DNA of 64,000 nt, taken from assembly GCA_015680685.1 (NCBI GenBank), contig MNCI01006175.1, positions 234,559-298,558 on the forward strand, given 5' to 3'. A model generated the notes under the pieces. That model was not told where the DNA came from. It did no database searches and was given only the letters and a program-made list of their open reading frames with translations. Positions 20,610-31,796 of this stretch are shown here, piece by piece. Every line of letters starts with the position of its first letter. Within the stretch, counting starts at the first letter, position 1. The stretch comes from Gnetum montanum (taxonomy: Eukaryota; Streptophyta; Gnetopsida; Gnetales; Gnetaceae). Made by a program: the position numbers and the translations under genes.

Positions 20610-23600
20610 CGTTTTGGTTGTCAGAGCATAGAACCTACATCTAGAGCATAGTGCAATTATGCCAAGAGAAAGCGAAACAGCATAGCATAGATTAAAGCAA
20701 TGACTCCTAAATGCGAACGTAAGCACTGAGGGCTTGCTAAAGTGGATGAAGTCACGGAAACTTTGGGGCACCTAACTTAGGTGCACATTGCAATGTAAGA
20801 GGAGACTCTGCCTGCTAGGTAAGTTGTTACGTTGCCTTTGTTGTTTAGAATTTTGCAACTATTATTGTTGAAATCTGTGTTTCTTGCCATAGTTTTGGTT
20901 GTTGTTTTGGCTGCTACACTATCGCCGTTGTTGGTTGGCCACAGCGGTTGTACAGATGTTGCACTATAGCTACATGAAATATTGCCCTAGCTACCATTAT
21001 TGTGAATACCTTTTCATGGGTGTTTGGGTGAGCCTAGGCAACTCAGCGCATGGCTAGCATAGCATGCCACCTTCAAGAGCATAGTGTAGAAAATTGACAA
21101 ACAAGACACGTGTTGAATGCAGTACAATGCAACTTATTTTGTATAGCCGAATCACGGTTGGGACGAATGTAGTAATAAAATTGTACTTGTCTACAATTTG
21201 TAATGTTTTTACTGTGATATGCCAGTATGTTGCCAGGTTTAGTAGGTTTTTCATTTTGTTATACTGTTAAGGCTGCCATACCGCTGCGTTGCTAAATTTG
21301 TTAAACTTGTCATATTGCCATGCTTTTCGTAGTAATGCATTGATTACATTTTGTTGTGTGTTTACTTGTTTTTGTTCATTTGCTTTAGTGTGTTGTTGCA
21401 TTATGCAAGGTTTGATGGCCATGCCATGCTATGAAACTTGATTAATTGTTGTTTTTTTGCATTTTTTTTATTTTTATTTTTTGCGACTATGAAATCTTGC
21501 TATGCTACATGTAATGAGAATGCCATACTACACTATATGTAATGAGAAGGTTATGCTATGCTACATGGAAACTTTACTTTTACATAGTGCAAATTTTTGG
21601 TTCTTCGTCAATGTAGGGTTATGTTAAAACCCATTTAGATTGTCCTAGAAATTGTAGGAGTCCTGTGTTGCCTAAGCAAACTAGTAGCCAATGTCCCTCC
21701 CCCCACGCACTTGTGGAGTGGCAGTGATCTAGTTCCAAGAGGGTGTATGGAACTTCCTATAGTTCCTCCTCCAACATTTTAGTGTGATTTTTTGGTCACA
21801 CTTGTCAGTAGAGATAGCAGTCGCAATCACAGAAACCCTATTACTTGAGGAAAATTGGGGTATACTAAAATTTTTGACTGAAGGGTCAATCAGGGGCAAG
21901 TAGGTAGAAGGTTCCAACTAGCATCCAAAAGGCTTGAGATGCTTAAGTTGGATTTGGGAGATGCCTGAGTATAAGTGTTACCACTTATACAATACATTGT
22001 TTATTGCCCACCATGTAAGCACCTACTTTCAGAACCCACCTGGAACCATTTACTATGCCGAGGGTGAGTTCTACGAAGGTATTTTGTCGTGCAATCCATG
22101 CTATGCTAGACATAGGTATTAACAGTGTATATGTTCATAATTTTTTTTGTTACCAAGTTTTTCATTGACAAGAGTGGTCTTCACAGTGACAAGGATGCCT
22201 TGTCATTAGCATAGATGGTCCTACGGGAGTTTTCCTCCACTGGGAATGTGCGCGCCAGTGTGATAGGCCAATTTGGAGGTGAGTTTAGAACCTATCCAAA
22301 CCAGTATTCTCAATTTTATGGGAAATATAAAGAAGTCGGTTTGTTAGATAGGGAATGGACATCCCTCAAGCTACTCACCATTGAAGACATTTTGGTGGAT
22401 CTCCCATGATTTTCCATGCCGTTCAAATCTGGTATGCTAAAGTGTAAATTCACTACTAAATGCTTGAGTAATGCTTTACATTTTGCTAACCCTCTTTTTA
22501 TTTTTGTTTTTTCTTTTTTCTTTTATTTCTTGGATCATTTTAATAGGAAAGAAAGCCTGAGAGGTGGCTGTGATTACCTCCGAGTGTAACGAGGCCAACC
22601 TCTTCTTTAAGTACGGGGAGGTGGAGGAGAACCAGTGCTAGCTCTACAATGGGGCCCTAACCATGCTATTCCATAACCTTCAGGAGGCTAGGCTTATGAA
22701 CTTGTTTTTGGCAGTTAACTCGAGTGTCCCACCCATTGAGATGCTTTCCCTATCCAACTCCTTCTCTGAAAAGGTAGACTGCTTTCGCAAACGTGTTCAT
22801 GGTTTGCATGTGGTGCTTGATGTTAATGATCAATTGTTCGTGGAACTTTTCGGCATTCCCTCTAATGGTCTCCCCGTGGGAGAAAAATGCAAGAGAGATG
22901 TGCACAATCAGGAGGACATCAAGGAGTTTCTAGGGGCTACTAAGGACCAAAAGGGAATTTATATGGAGAAAGCCAAGCTATGAGTGGCCAAAATGGTTTA
23001 CCCTATCTTCTGTGCCCATGCCTTCTCCAAACTACTATCCCAAGGAAAAATCATTGGGATTGAGTAGGCTTGGATAATGAGGGATGTCATGGAAGAAGGA
23101 ACCGGGTACAATTAGGTTAAGAACCTTTGCAAAGGCATGCAGGTTGAAATGCTCAAGCTTCGGGGAAAGCTTAAATCTTGTTTCAATGTGCACCATGCCT
23201 TTTTCATAGCCTAGCTATGACATTTTCCAAAATTCTTGGTATTCTGCAAGAATGGGGTCTGGGTACTACAAGATCATAGTTAGATCTCCAAACTATGGAT
23301 CTTCCAAGTCTTCCATACAACTCGATCTCAGGACCACCCAGAAGCTATCGGGGAATCATTCTCGATGACGACCAAGGATTAGATGGCACGTAACTTTTGG
23401 GCCAAGGATAGCATGGGAGAGGCATCCCCCATCACCATCGGTAGTGTGACAAGGGGGGAATGCCTCATTGCAAAGATAGTGACGACCAAGCTACAACGCA
23501 AGAGGTCTCGCCCTATCAATGAGACCCCCCATGCTAACGAAGAGAGGGGGAAGAAGCTGCAATTCAAGCTTCATAGAGTGATGCTTCCAATTGGTAAGTA

Positions 23601-25418
23601 TTCACTTTTTTTTTTATTTTGTTTTTGTTTTTTTCTTGGCTAATGTTTTCTACATTGTGTTACACTAGGTAGCATAGCATAGCATAGCATCTGCTTTAGG
23701 TTAGTATATTGTACTGACTATGACTATGCTTTATCAGTGGAAGAAGAAGAAGAAGAAGGAGAAGAAGAGGTGGTGGCCCCTACAACAAGGGTGATCGACA
23801 AAAATGAGGAGGCCCTAGCTATGGAGGAGAAGGCCTATGCTAATGAGGAAGAGGCCCCTACTACAAAAGAAAGGGCCTTAACTAGTGAGGAGGAGGTCTC
23901 CACTGATGAAGAGGAGGAGGAGGAGGAGGCCCTTGTTGACGAAGAAAGGAGCCCAGCCAATGATGAAGAGGCTCTTGGAAACTAGGATGAGGCCCCTAAT
24001 AATGACCCTTTTGCAGAGAGCAACTCAATGTCAGAGGGGAACATGAGCATCGAGGATGCTGCTACGCTATTGGATCAGCTAGAAGAAGAGGGGCTCCATT
24101 TGGATGTTGGTGAGTTTGATCACATATTTGATAATGTGCTGACGGGCGACCCCCTCTCTATCACTCTTGAGGGTTTGCTGGGTAGGAGCTTTACATTGTC
24201 ATTTATGCTATTCATTAGCCCTATTATGGTTCTCTCCATTTTAACTAACACGCTTTACCATGTAGTTGATACCACTGTTGACACCCCCAGCCTGTCCTCG
24301 ATCTACTTACGACCATGGATCGAAATCCCTGATAAATTTACTTTCATGGAAGGGGTGGTCAATGACATGATCGACCACATAAGGCAGGTCAACCTGGAGG
24401 TGGGTAAGCTAAGATTCTATGCTAGACTCTACATTGTTATTGCATTCACTACGCCTATGTAACTAATGCATTTTTTTATGTGTGGTTGGCAGCTTCTCGT
24501 CTCAAGTGGGACCCTAAGAGGGCTGTTAAGGTTGACGTCGTGCTTGTATTTCTGCCAAAGATGACCAAAGTACCTCATCATGTATATGACGAGGAAAGCC
24601 AATGTGCCTTATACTTGGCATGTTCCTTGTGGGAATGCAGGTGCGTGAATGAACACCTCTAGAAATGGGTACTGAGGCTTGATAAGGAGAAGACCAACCT
24701 AACCACTAAGGTGGGAGATCTTTGTTCTAGGAACAAATTCTTGTTGGCCTGGGACACCAACGATGGTAGTTGGCGCATAGCCATCATTGACTACGTGAGG
24801 TACTGGATGGCTGTGCGATGCAACAATGAGGCCACCGTGAGATAATAGAGCAGCGCATGCAAATGGACCTGTTAGCCTAGAAGAACCAAGACTGGAAAGA
24901 TTACAGCGCCAAGGTTTACGAATGGGGGCAGGACCAGAAAAATCATAAGCATATGTATAAGCTAGAATGTGCCACCTATCATAACCAATACAGGGATGCC
25001 TTAGTCAAGTTACATAACCATGAGATATTCCTTGATATTATTGGCGCTTCTAGGGCTTACGATAGGTTCATGCAATAGGTGACAGTGAGTGAGTCCCCTG
25101 AAAGGAAAGTGACCTTTCTTGCGGGTGAGACCACCACTGCCACCTTTTCTCCTAGACTCCTAATATGGACATCCGTAGAGAAGGAGAAAGTTGCTACAAG
25201 TGCTAACTTGGGTGACAGGAATTGGGCTGACATCACGGAAGAGGAGATCTTACGACACCTGGTGGTAGGACTCAATCAGATACCTCTCGAAATAGACACG
25301 GGGTTGTCTCAGGTCAGTTATCCTTTGGCGTAGTGATAATTTATTTTTTTGGAGTCTTTATGGTAGCTTTAGCTAACTAGTTCATTTTTTTATTGTGTAG
25401 GATCTAGTAAAAACATGA
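20610..25418 (+). pseudogene. Antisense multi-exon gene carried by element B
   Basis: A spliced gene opposite to gag-pol. Inferred introns (donor to acceptor): 20819-21616 (5' leader, least certain), 22116-22186 (phase 2), 22432-22546, 23594-23737, 24182-24265, 24404-24492 (all phase 1) and 25313-25400 (phase 0). Most have good GT donors (for example TTG|GTAAGT at 23593) and T-rich AG acceptors, and joining keeps one frame. The final exon ends TGA at 25416-25418. The protein is unrecognised: it has 'IAVAITETLLLEENWG', 'RVHGLHVV' followed by 'ELFGIPSNGLP', 'DSMGEASPITIG', a strongly acidic Glu-rich tract (23738-23985), 'WIEIPDKFTFMEG' and a charged tail. The 'RG...FGIP' pattern recalls antisense-ORF proteins of other plant Gypsy elements, which is a weak guess. 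There are several in-frame stops and one frame slip near 24840. Confidence 0.8.
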
Positions 25419-25642
25419 GGCCTACTAAAGCAAGAGATGGTGGAATGGGTGAATGGTCGTAGCATAGCAACTGACCCTTTTGTTTGAATTGAAAAAATGT
25501 TACAAACATTGTTAATTTATTAAAGAAAAATTGGAATGCGAAGAGATCTATTTTGCTCATGTGTTATATGTTATATTTTATTTATTTTTATTTTTATTTG
25601 TCTTTTCACTTATGAATTGAATTCGTTATGAACATCTCGTTT

Positions 25643-25775
25643 TAGTTTTAGGCCATTTTAGGCCATCGCTAGTTTTAGGCCATTTCATACTGTTGCTAGT
25701 TTTAGGCCATTTTTGGCCATGGCAATGATGGTAAAGGAAAATTTTGCCAGTTTTAGGCCTTAGCGGACCATGGTG
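25643..25775. repeat. Hairpin array delta (R3, between convergent gene ends)
   Basis: Four units with 'gctagttttaggcc', with arms GGCC...GGCC or GGCCT-tagc-GGACC. It lies between the end of the antisense gene (25418, plus) and the end of the protease region (25936, minus), so both genes run into it. Confidence 0.72.
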
Positions 25776-25935
25776 TAATGCAAACGGAGGACATGTGAAG
25801 GGTTTACAGAATAAATTAGACACTTGGTATAAATGAGTAAATGTGAAGCAAACAAGAGATAAATGTATAATGGGCATTAATTGGGTAAGGAATAGTGAAG
25901 TTGTTACGCTACATGAGTAGTGATCATCCTTGCAA

Positions 25936-26883
25936 CTACTTTCTAACCCATCGTGGGTTTTGTAACACATAAGGCTGAGAGGCTTTATTGCAGTATTCTT
26001 CTACATCGTCGTCTACCACTTGAAAAGGTAACTCGGCCCACATAGTTTTATTTTCTGAGTCAGCATCTTGGGCTGGCTCTTTTGTCAAGTAGTTAGTATC
26101 AGCAAAGATAGGTGCCTCATTCTTAGAGGTTACAACCTCTGAACCGTACTCCATATCTATGTTATTTATTGCTTGGGTTTTCACTTCATTACCATGGATC
26201 ACCACATCCCTACCTATGTAAGGTATATGGATTTCCTAATGTATGGGTGAAGAGACGACCCTGAGTTGGGCTAACCACGATCTCCCCAAGATTAGGTTAA
26301 ACCCGAGCATCTCTTCCACCACAATAAACGTTGCACTTGTGGGGAACTAGTCCCCTACCACAACTTCAATGTGGATGGTGCCTTTTACCACTACCTACAC
26401 CTCATTAAATGACTTTAGATATGACATTGTCGTGGGTTTGATTTAGTCTACCAAACCCAATTTTTCCACTATGGGGAATGGGATGATGTTTGTAGCAGCC
26501 CCGTCATCAATGTGTACACTTAGGATCTTATGTTGTCTGACTCGAATTATGATGAATAGGGGTGCTATTGTCACTTGATCCTTTTTAGAGTCTTCCCTAA
26601 TGGACTCGTCATAGAATGTCAATTAGGATGGCCATGGTTCTTCGGGCGTAGAAGGAAGCATAACCAAATGGATTGCTTTTTCTTCTATCGGCATGTTCTT
26701 GTCAACTGGTATAGATATTAACATACAAACCAGAGCCTCGTGGTGTGTGGTGAAAGTCATTACCAGGTCGTACAAGCTCAACATTGTGTTCTTTTGTTTT
26801 AGAGCCTGCTTGACTTGAGTAAATTCACTTAATAGGTCTTGTCCACCTTCTTGTTGTTTACCACCCTTCTCTCCTCCATTCAC
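25936..26883 (-). pseudogene. pro: Protease region of element B
   Basis: An aspartic protease that would release the polyprotein parts. On minus the active-site region reads 'VHIDDGAATNIIPF', and the later part 'GFNLILGRSWLAQLRVVSSPIH' matches the Tat-family protease end ('ILGR.WL'). Copy C has 'VYVDDGLAMNVV' and 'NLILGKPWL'. Both show D-D-G where many retroelement proteases have D-T-G or D-G-G. Stops interrupt the segment. Downstream (25936-26205) an acidic linker runs into hairpin array delta instead of RT. Confidence 0.75.
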
Positions 26884-27119
26884 CCTAGAAGATGAATTTA
26901 TTGAGGAGTGGTTTCAGGTTTGGGGTTAGGCCCTTTTAGGTGAGCTAGCAATGACCATGCACATGTAGCAACGTTAACTTTTGGTGACGAGGTAGGCATA
27001 GATGGAAAGGACAAAGGAGCAGGCTTGGAAGGACCTAGGGTGGTACATTCCGTAACCATTTCACTTGTTAGATTCTCTTCTCGTTTCCTTGGACGAGAAG
27101 GCTATGGTGCCATCTTATG

Positions 27120-29755
27120 CTAGTTTTGTGGATTAGGGGCAGTTGAGTGGTTTGGCCCCCTGATGATGAATGGTGTTTTTGGCATTAGTGTGGGCGATGG
27201 TGTAGTTTTGATTATAGAAGGTGTAGGGGAAGATGTCTGAGGAGGGACCTTAAGGACAAACGGTTGCTGCAGTGTCTTTTTTGCCATTTTTGGTGTCTCT
27301 ATGCTATGTTGAGGTATACAAACCACAAATGGCTACTAGGGAGGTTCTGGATTACTGTCTACACCAATCATGTTAATGATGTACCCCACATCGTTAGCGT
27401 TGAGGGGATCCTTGTAAACATGCATGGATTAATTTTTAGGGTGAATGGGGTTGCTTTCATCTAGCACCAACTTCCTCTAATCAATCATTTGTTGAATGTC
27501 ATCTTTTAAGGCCAAACAATAATTCGTGTCATGACCACAAAGTTGGTGGTAGTCACAGAACCACTCTAGTTTGAAGTTCTTAGGAACTGGGGGCTCATTG
27601 GGCATAGCTAAGGAGGGGTTCCTAAGGAGTTTGCAATATCGCTAATGTCATTTGGTTTCTTCCTCTAACATCTACTTGTATTGAATGTACCTCGCCCCTA
27701 GCAATTGCTTTAAAAGTTTTGAAGGCTTGACAGGTAGCGGGGTGTACTTGGAGTGATCTTTATGCTCGAAGTTGGGTTTAGGTAGGGTGGGTGCCTCAGG
27801 TGTTGACGTGGAGGGTTGGGCGACATTGCTTGGACTAGGTGTAGGGTTAGTTGGTGTTGTAACCGCTTTCTTGTTATTGTTGTTGTTGGGTTTGGCCTCG
27901 TTCACCACGGTGACCACTGTGGCCATTGTGGCCTTGCCCTTTCCTTTCTCCTTTTTGGTATGTGCATTTTTATATGCAACATAGGTCAGGTATTTATTGG
28001 CCTCAGTTGCATCTTGAATGCTTTTTGTCTGTGCAAAAGCTTAACTGAGAGAGCGCGGGGCTAGGTAATACAACTTGGATTTGATGAAATCATTGACCGT
28101 CCCCTTGAAGATGGCTAGCAAGTGGGCCTCCACGATAGGCTCGTGGATCTCGTTCAAGGTGGTACTCCACTACTGTATAAACCTCTACATTGACTCTAGT
28201 GGATCTTGCTTGACTCCCATTAATTTATCTAGCATGACATTGGGCTTCAAGTTATACTTGAAGCGGGTCATGAACTAGTTTAGCAACTCCTCTAGTGTTG
28301 AGATGGAGACGTGCAGGAGTGCGTGGTGCCAATCTAAAGCTTTGCCTATTAAAGACATAGCAAAGACACGAACAATGGTGTGCAACCATTGTTGTAGCAA
28401 CAAAGATTCAAATCTAAATTCAACCAAATATGTGTTGGGGTCACCCTCCCTATTGTATTTCATAAATTGGGGGAGCGACATCCCAAGGGGTAATGTAAGC
28501 ATGGGAACCGCTGGGCTAATGGGATCATCATGGTAGAAATCCATGATCTACACCGTATTAGAACTGGCAACTTTAAGGCACCTAACCTCTTCAATAAGGG
28601 TTTGGATAAGTTGAAATGCTTNGCTTTAAGGCACCTAACCTCTTCAATAAGGGTTTGGATAAGTTGAAACGCTTGATCCAGACCTAGAGATAACATAGAT
28701 GGTTGTGGGGTTGTGAGGGAAACTATCATTTTTGGCATAGCGAGGGTAGCAGCTTAGCTCACAGTAGGGGCCATTGGGGTTGCCCTAGCGAAGGGTGCTG
28801 CTTGTGTGATCCACCACCCAGGGGGTGGTGCTGTAGTGTTGGTCATTTGCATGATCAATGGAACAGGCCATAGTCCTGCACTTGGTTACGATACCTGCAG
28901 GACTTATTACGCTTGATGGTAAGGCTGTTGTGACATTTGGTGGGGCTGCGAGGTAAGGAGCGAAGTAGCTGGGGTCCACCACGTGGTTAGGGCTGGGCCT
29001 ACCGCTGATGATGGAATAGATGCAAATGATGATATAAGAGTAGAGGCTTTGGGCAGCTATGAAGTAGACGTGGCGTGTATGTAGGATAGTGTGGGTGTAA
29101 CTGGTGCCTAGTACGAGGATGAGACGGAATGGGAGGGAAGAGTGTCTGGGTATGAAACTGGGGAAGGCGCTTGTTGATACTTTGAGGGTGCAGGATGGCT
29201 ACCCATTGCCGATGAAAGCATAGATTGAGGAAAATTTATGGTGATCATAAAGGGAGCCATCAGGAAAAGGGGGTTTGACTTGAAGGCCATGGCAGAAGGG
29301 ATGGTCATAGGGTAATTTTAGCCACCCCCTTGGATTGGGAGTCCAAATCTTCCTGCCCATCCTGGAATGCTTCATCGCAATGGGATAGCATGTCCCACTC
29401 CCTAGGCCTAGTGACTCGTAGTAGCTAATCAAATATCCACTGATACATCTCCGTAAGGGGGATGGCAACATCAAGGTTAGGGAAAAACTCCCTCACATCT
29501 CGATAAAGGAGCTCAAAACTATGCTTGTGCTCAAGTTCTTGGTGATCCAGGGGCAAATCAGCCTGGATCTTTGCGTAGATAAAGTCATAAAGCTCTGCAT
29601 CTTGTGCTAAGAACTTAGGTGACAAGTATCAAAGCCTAAGGAATTGACATGGTGCTAGCATCGGGCTAGGTGGCTGCTTAGCACCCATGATGCTTTGGGC
29701 CAAGAAAGGAGCCTCAAGGCTCAAGGTGGAAATAGAGGTCGTTGTTGAAATCATC
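27120..29755 (-). pseudogene. gag: Gag of element B
   Basis: The structural precursor. The likely ATG is at 29753-29755. The first 120 codons include 'ELYDFIYAKIQADLPLDHQ' and 'REFFPNLDVAIPLTEMYQW', conserved in copies A and C. A proline- and histidine-rich stretch follows, then the gag domain near 28280-28544 ('YNREGDPNTYLVEFRFES', 'IGKALDWHHALL'), then 'SKLYYLAPRSLS', stop, 'AFAQTK', and a Lys/Asn-rich region with 'KEKGKGK'. No clear CCHC zinc knuckle was found. The stop in 'SLS*AFAQ' is TAA where copy A has Q. An assembly duplication with an N lies inside (28570-28675). Confidence 0.8.
28570..28675. other. Probable assembly artefact: 50 bp duplicated around an N
   Basis: The stretch starting 'ctttaaggcacctaacc' at 28571 is repeated almost exactly starting at 28625, and the single ambiguous base N at 28622 lies between the copies. 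This looks like two overlapping contig ends joined without merging. Confidence 0.8.
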
Positions 29756-29979
29756 TTGCGTAGTGAAAAAGGAAAAATATCAAACTAGGAAACATGAAGA
29801 TCAAGAAGAGATTGGTGGCTTTTAGTTCTACCAGATTCCAAAGGAACCGTCATCACGACCAATCTACACCACTCGATGCATAAAAAACTACAAAAGAATG
29901 TCATGTTTACGCTAGTGCGTGATGGGGTATAGAGAGCATGTAGCACTACCTGTAGGACATGGGAAAGGAACCAAAAGGC

Positions 29980-29995
29980 CTTCCTTCTAGCACCA
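29980..29995 (-). other. tRNA-Asn primer-binding site, element B
   Basis: Plus reads CCTTCTAGCACCA at 29983-29995, one base different from the remembered plant tRNA-Asn(GUU) 3' end CCTTCTAGCGCCA, followed by AAAAC and the LTR at 30001. Confidence 0.82.
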
Positions 29996-30000
29996 AAAAC

Positions 30001-31791
30001 TGTAGCAACTGAAAACGTCAGCAGCTGAAACACCAAGAGGTTGCCAGGAGAACAGTTTATCCCTGAATCCGTACGAGGGCCGTGTTGGAGAAAAATAGAA
30101 GCAGGGCACCCTGAACGGTCTGGTCGATCAGACAAAGACTTAGTCCATGTATCTTAACCTTATGTAAACGTCGTTTTGAAGGTGAGACATGCAGGGTAAA
30201 TCGATGATCAATAAATGTAGAATGGAGAAAATAGTGCAAAATAGCGATAATAGTAAAGAAATAGCAAAACAAATGCAAGTGAGAGAATGCACCGTCCCAA
30301 GGTCATGGATTTGATTCTTTCCCTTGTTTGAAAGATGTACAACAGGTCATGCAATGCCGGAGACACATAGAGAACTCAAGGGTAACTAGAATGCTTAAGG
30401 GAAATGCCAACTATGCTTTCTAAAGGCCAACTTAAAAGCCAACTGCAGTAAGAAGTCAAATCTATTTGCTAAGAAGCCAATCAAGAAGCCAGCCAGCCAA
30501 TGCAAAAGGCCAACAAGCCAACCACTCTTGTTGTTTGGGGGGTATTTATATGGCTAGGAGAAAGCGAGAAATGGGGCCTAGATGCTACGTCTCTTGGACC
30601 CCATAAGATGCTGACGTGCTCGTATCATGTAGGTGTGCGATGTTGGTCATGAAATTGGCTACATTGTGACTATGCTTCTAGGACTATATGTGCTGAGATT
30701 AGTGTGCTAACAATGCAAACAAAAATGGAGCTTACACTCTAGGACTATGTCTTCCCTACTCTTATGAGCAAGGTCAAGCATAGGAACAATGTTTTCGGGA
30801 GCTAACTAGAGGATGTGCAAAATGGAGTGAAATTGTTGATTTCGCCAAGGAGATGCCAAAATGAGAAAGATTTCTGTCAACAAGTTCTAGAAGTACCTGA
30901 AGACATCTTGATGCTTCCGTACTAGTGTTGCGTTACTCATGCTACGTAGCATAAGTGGCTGCTTGCTACGCTGTGCTATGCTACGTAGCGTAGCATAGCA
31001 TAGCCACTGGTTTTGACTGAAACTTGTGTTGGAGCTAAAAGAATTTGTCTGAGGCTCGGTCATGCTAATGACTACAAATTTTGTCTTTTGTGTGGGGAAG
31101 CCTTTGAACTTGCTGAACCCATGCTTGAAACTCCCTTGCTACTTTTTTATTGTTGCTACACTGTGCTACGCTATGTAGCGTAGTACAGCATAGTGGCCAA
31201 CATATCCTACCTTTTCATTTAATCCATGATCTTCTAGCAAGAAACTTTGCTCAAGGCTTCGGGCTAAACAAGGCAACCAGTTTTGGAGGTCGGAGTGTTT
31301 GTCGAGTGTAACTTTCTTATTGGAATCATTTGGCAAGTCGAGTCTTTCTGCTTTGTCTTTACTACGCTTTGCTATGCTACATAGCGTAGCACCCTACGTT
31401 GATCAAATCTTCAACTTGTTTTGCCATCATTCCATCAATTCACACTTGGACACTTGAGCAACTGTCTTTCGAGGCTTGATATGCTGCATAGCGTAGCAAA
31501 CTTCTTCACTAGAAAACTTGCTAAACTACTTTGCTTATCCCAAACACTTTCAGCAACTCCTTGCATATTTTTTGAGTAGATTGTCAGCTAGATGAACTAA
31601 CCAGGTGGGCAGGTCGGAGAGTCGATTGGGCCTATCAGCTCTAGAGATAGAAAACTTGCTAGACTGGATAGTGTAACCTTAGTGCCTACATTTTCCTGCC
31701 GAACTATCATGACGATGCACTTGTGGAAGTCCTTGCCTAAATTCCAAGACCTTAGTGAGGCATGAGGGTCTTGAAATTTTGTGGTGTTTCA
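30001..31791 (-). repeat. 5' LTR of element B
   Basis: A 1791 bp direct repeat of 12875-14653, starting TGTAGCAACT and ending GGTGTTTCA. It sits next to the primer site, so it is the 5' LTR on minus. It has four palindromic clusters of GCTACG/CGTAGC type, the first (30963-31005) with an extended GCATAGCATAGC arm. GGTAG follows at 31792-31796. Confidence 0.93.
30543..30551 (-). promoter_or_regulatory. TATA box of the B 5' LTR
   Basis: Minus reads ATATAAATA followed by CCCC. It lies about 1.24 kb from the outer end of the LTR and 0.54 kb from the primer site, a reasonable U3/R position. The 3' LTR has unrelated sequence at this place. Confidence 0.5.
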
Positions 31792-31796
31792 GGTAG
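31792..31796. repeat. Target-site duplication, right copy
   Basis: GGTAG directly after the LTR end at 31791, identical to 12870-12874. Confidence 0.9.

Larger units (their letters stand above)
12875..31791 (-). mobile_element. Complete 18.9 kb Tat-lineage Gypsy element (copy B)
   Basis: This is a structurally complete LTR retrotransposon on minus: 5' LTR 30001-31791, tRNA-Asn primer site, gag, protease, an antisense spliced gene, RT, two RNase H regions, integrase, polypurine tract, 3' LTR 12875-14653, and GGTAG duplications outside. The second RNase H-like segment ('CTNNVAEY', 'GDSQLV') and the 'FAWSYNEM' RT leader place it in the Tat/Ogre lineage. Three hairpin arrays separate the blocks. 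It inserted into an L1-type LINE, whose two halves rejoin across it. The LTRs differ at about 20 of 240 positions in one stretch counted by eye, mostly transitions, so the insertion is not recent. All ORFs carry stops; it is non-autonomous now. Confidence 0.93.

Noticed and set aside
23379..23567. Minus-strand open frame inside the antisense gene exon
   Set aside because: It lies opposite the conserved 'DSMGEASPITIG' exon; the plus frame is the one conserved in copy C'.
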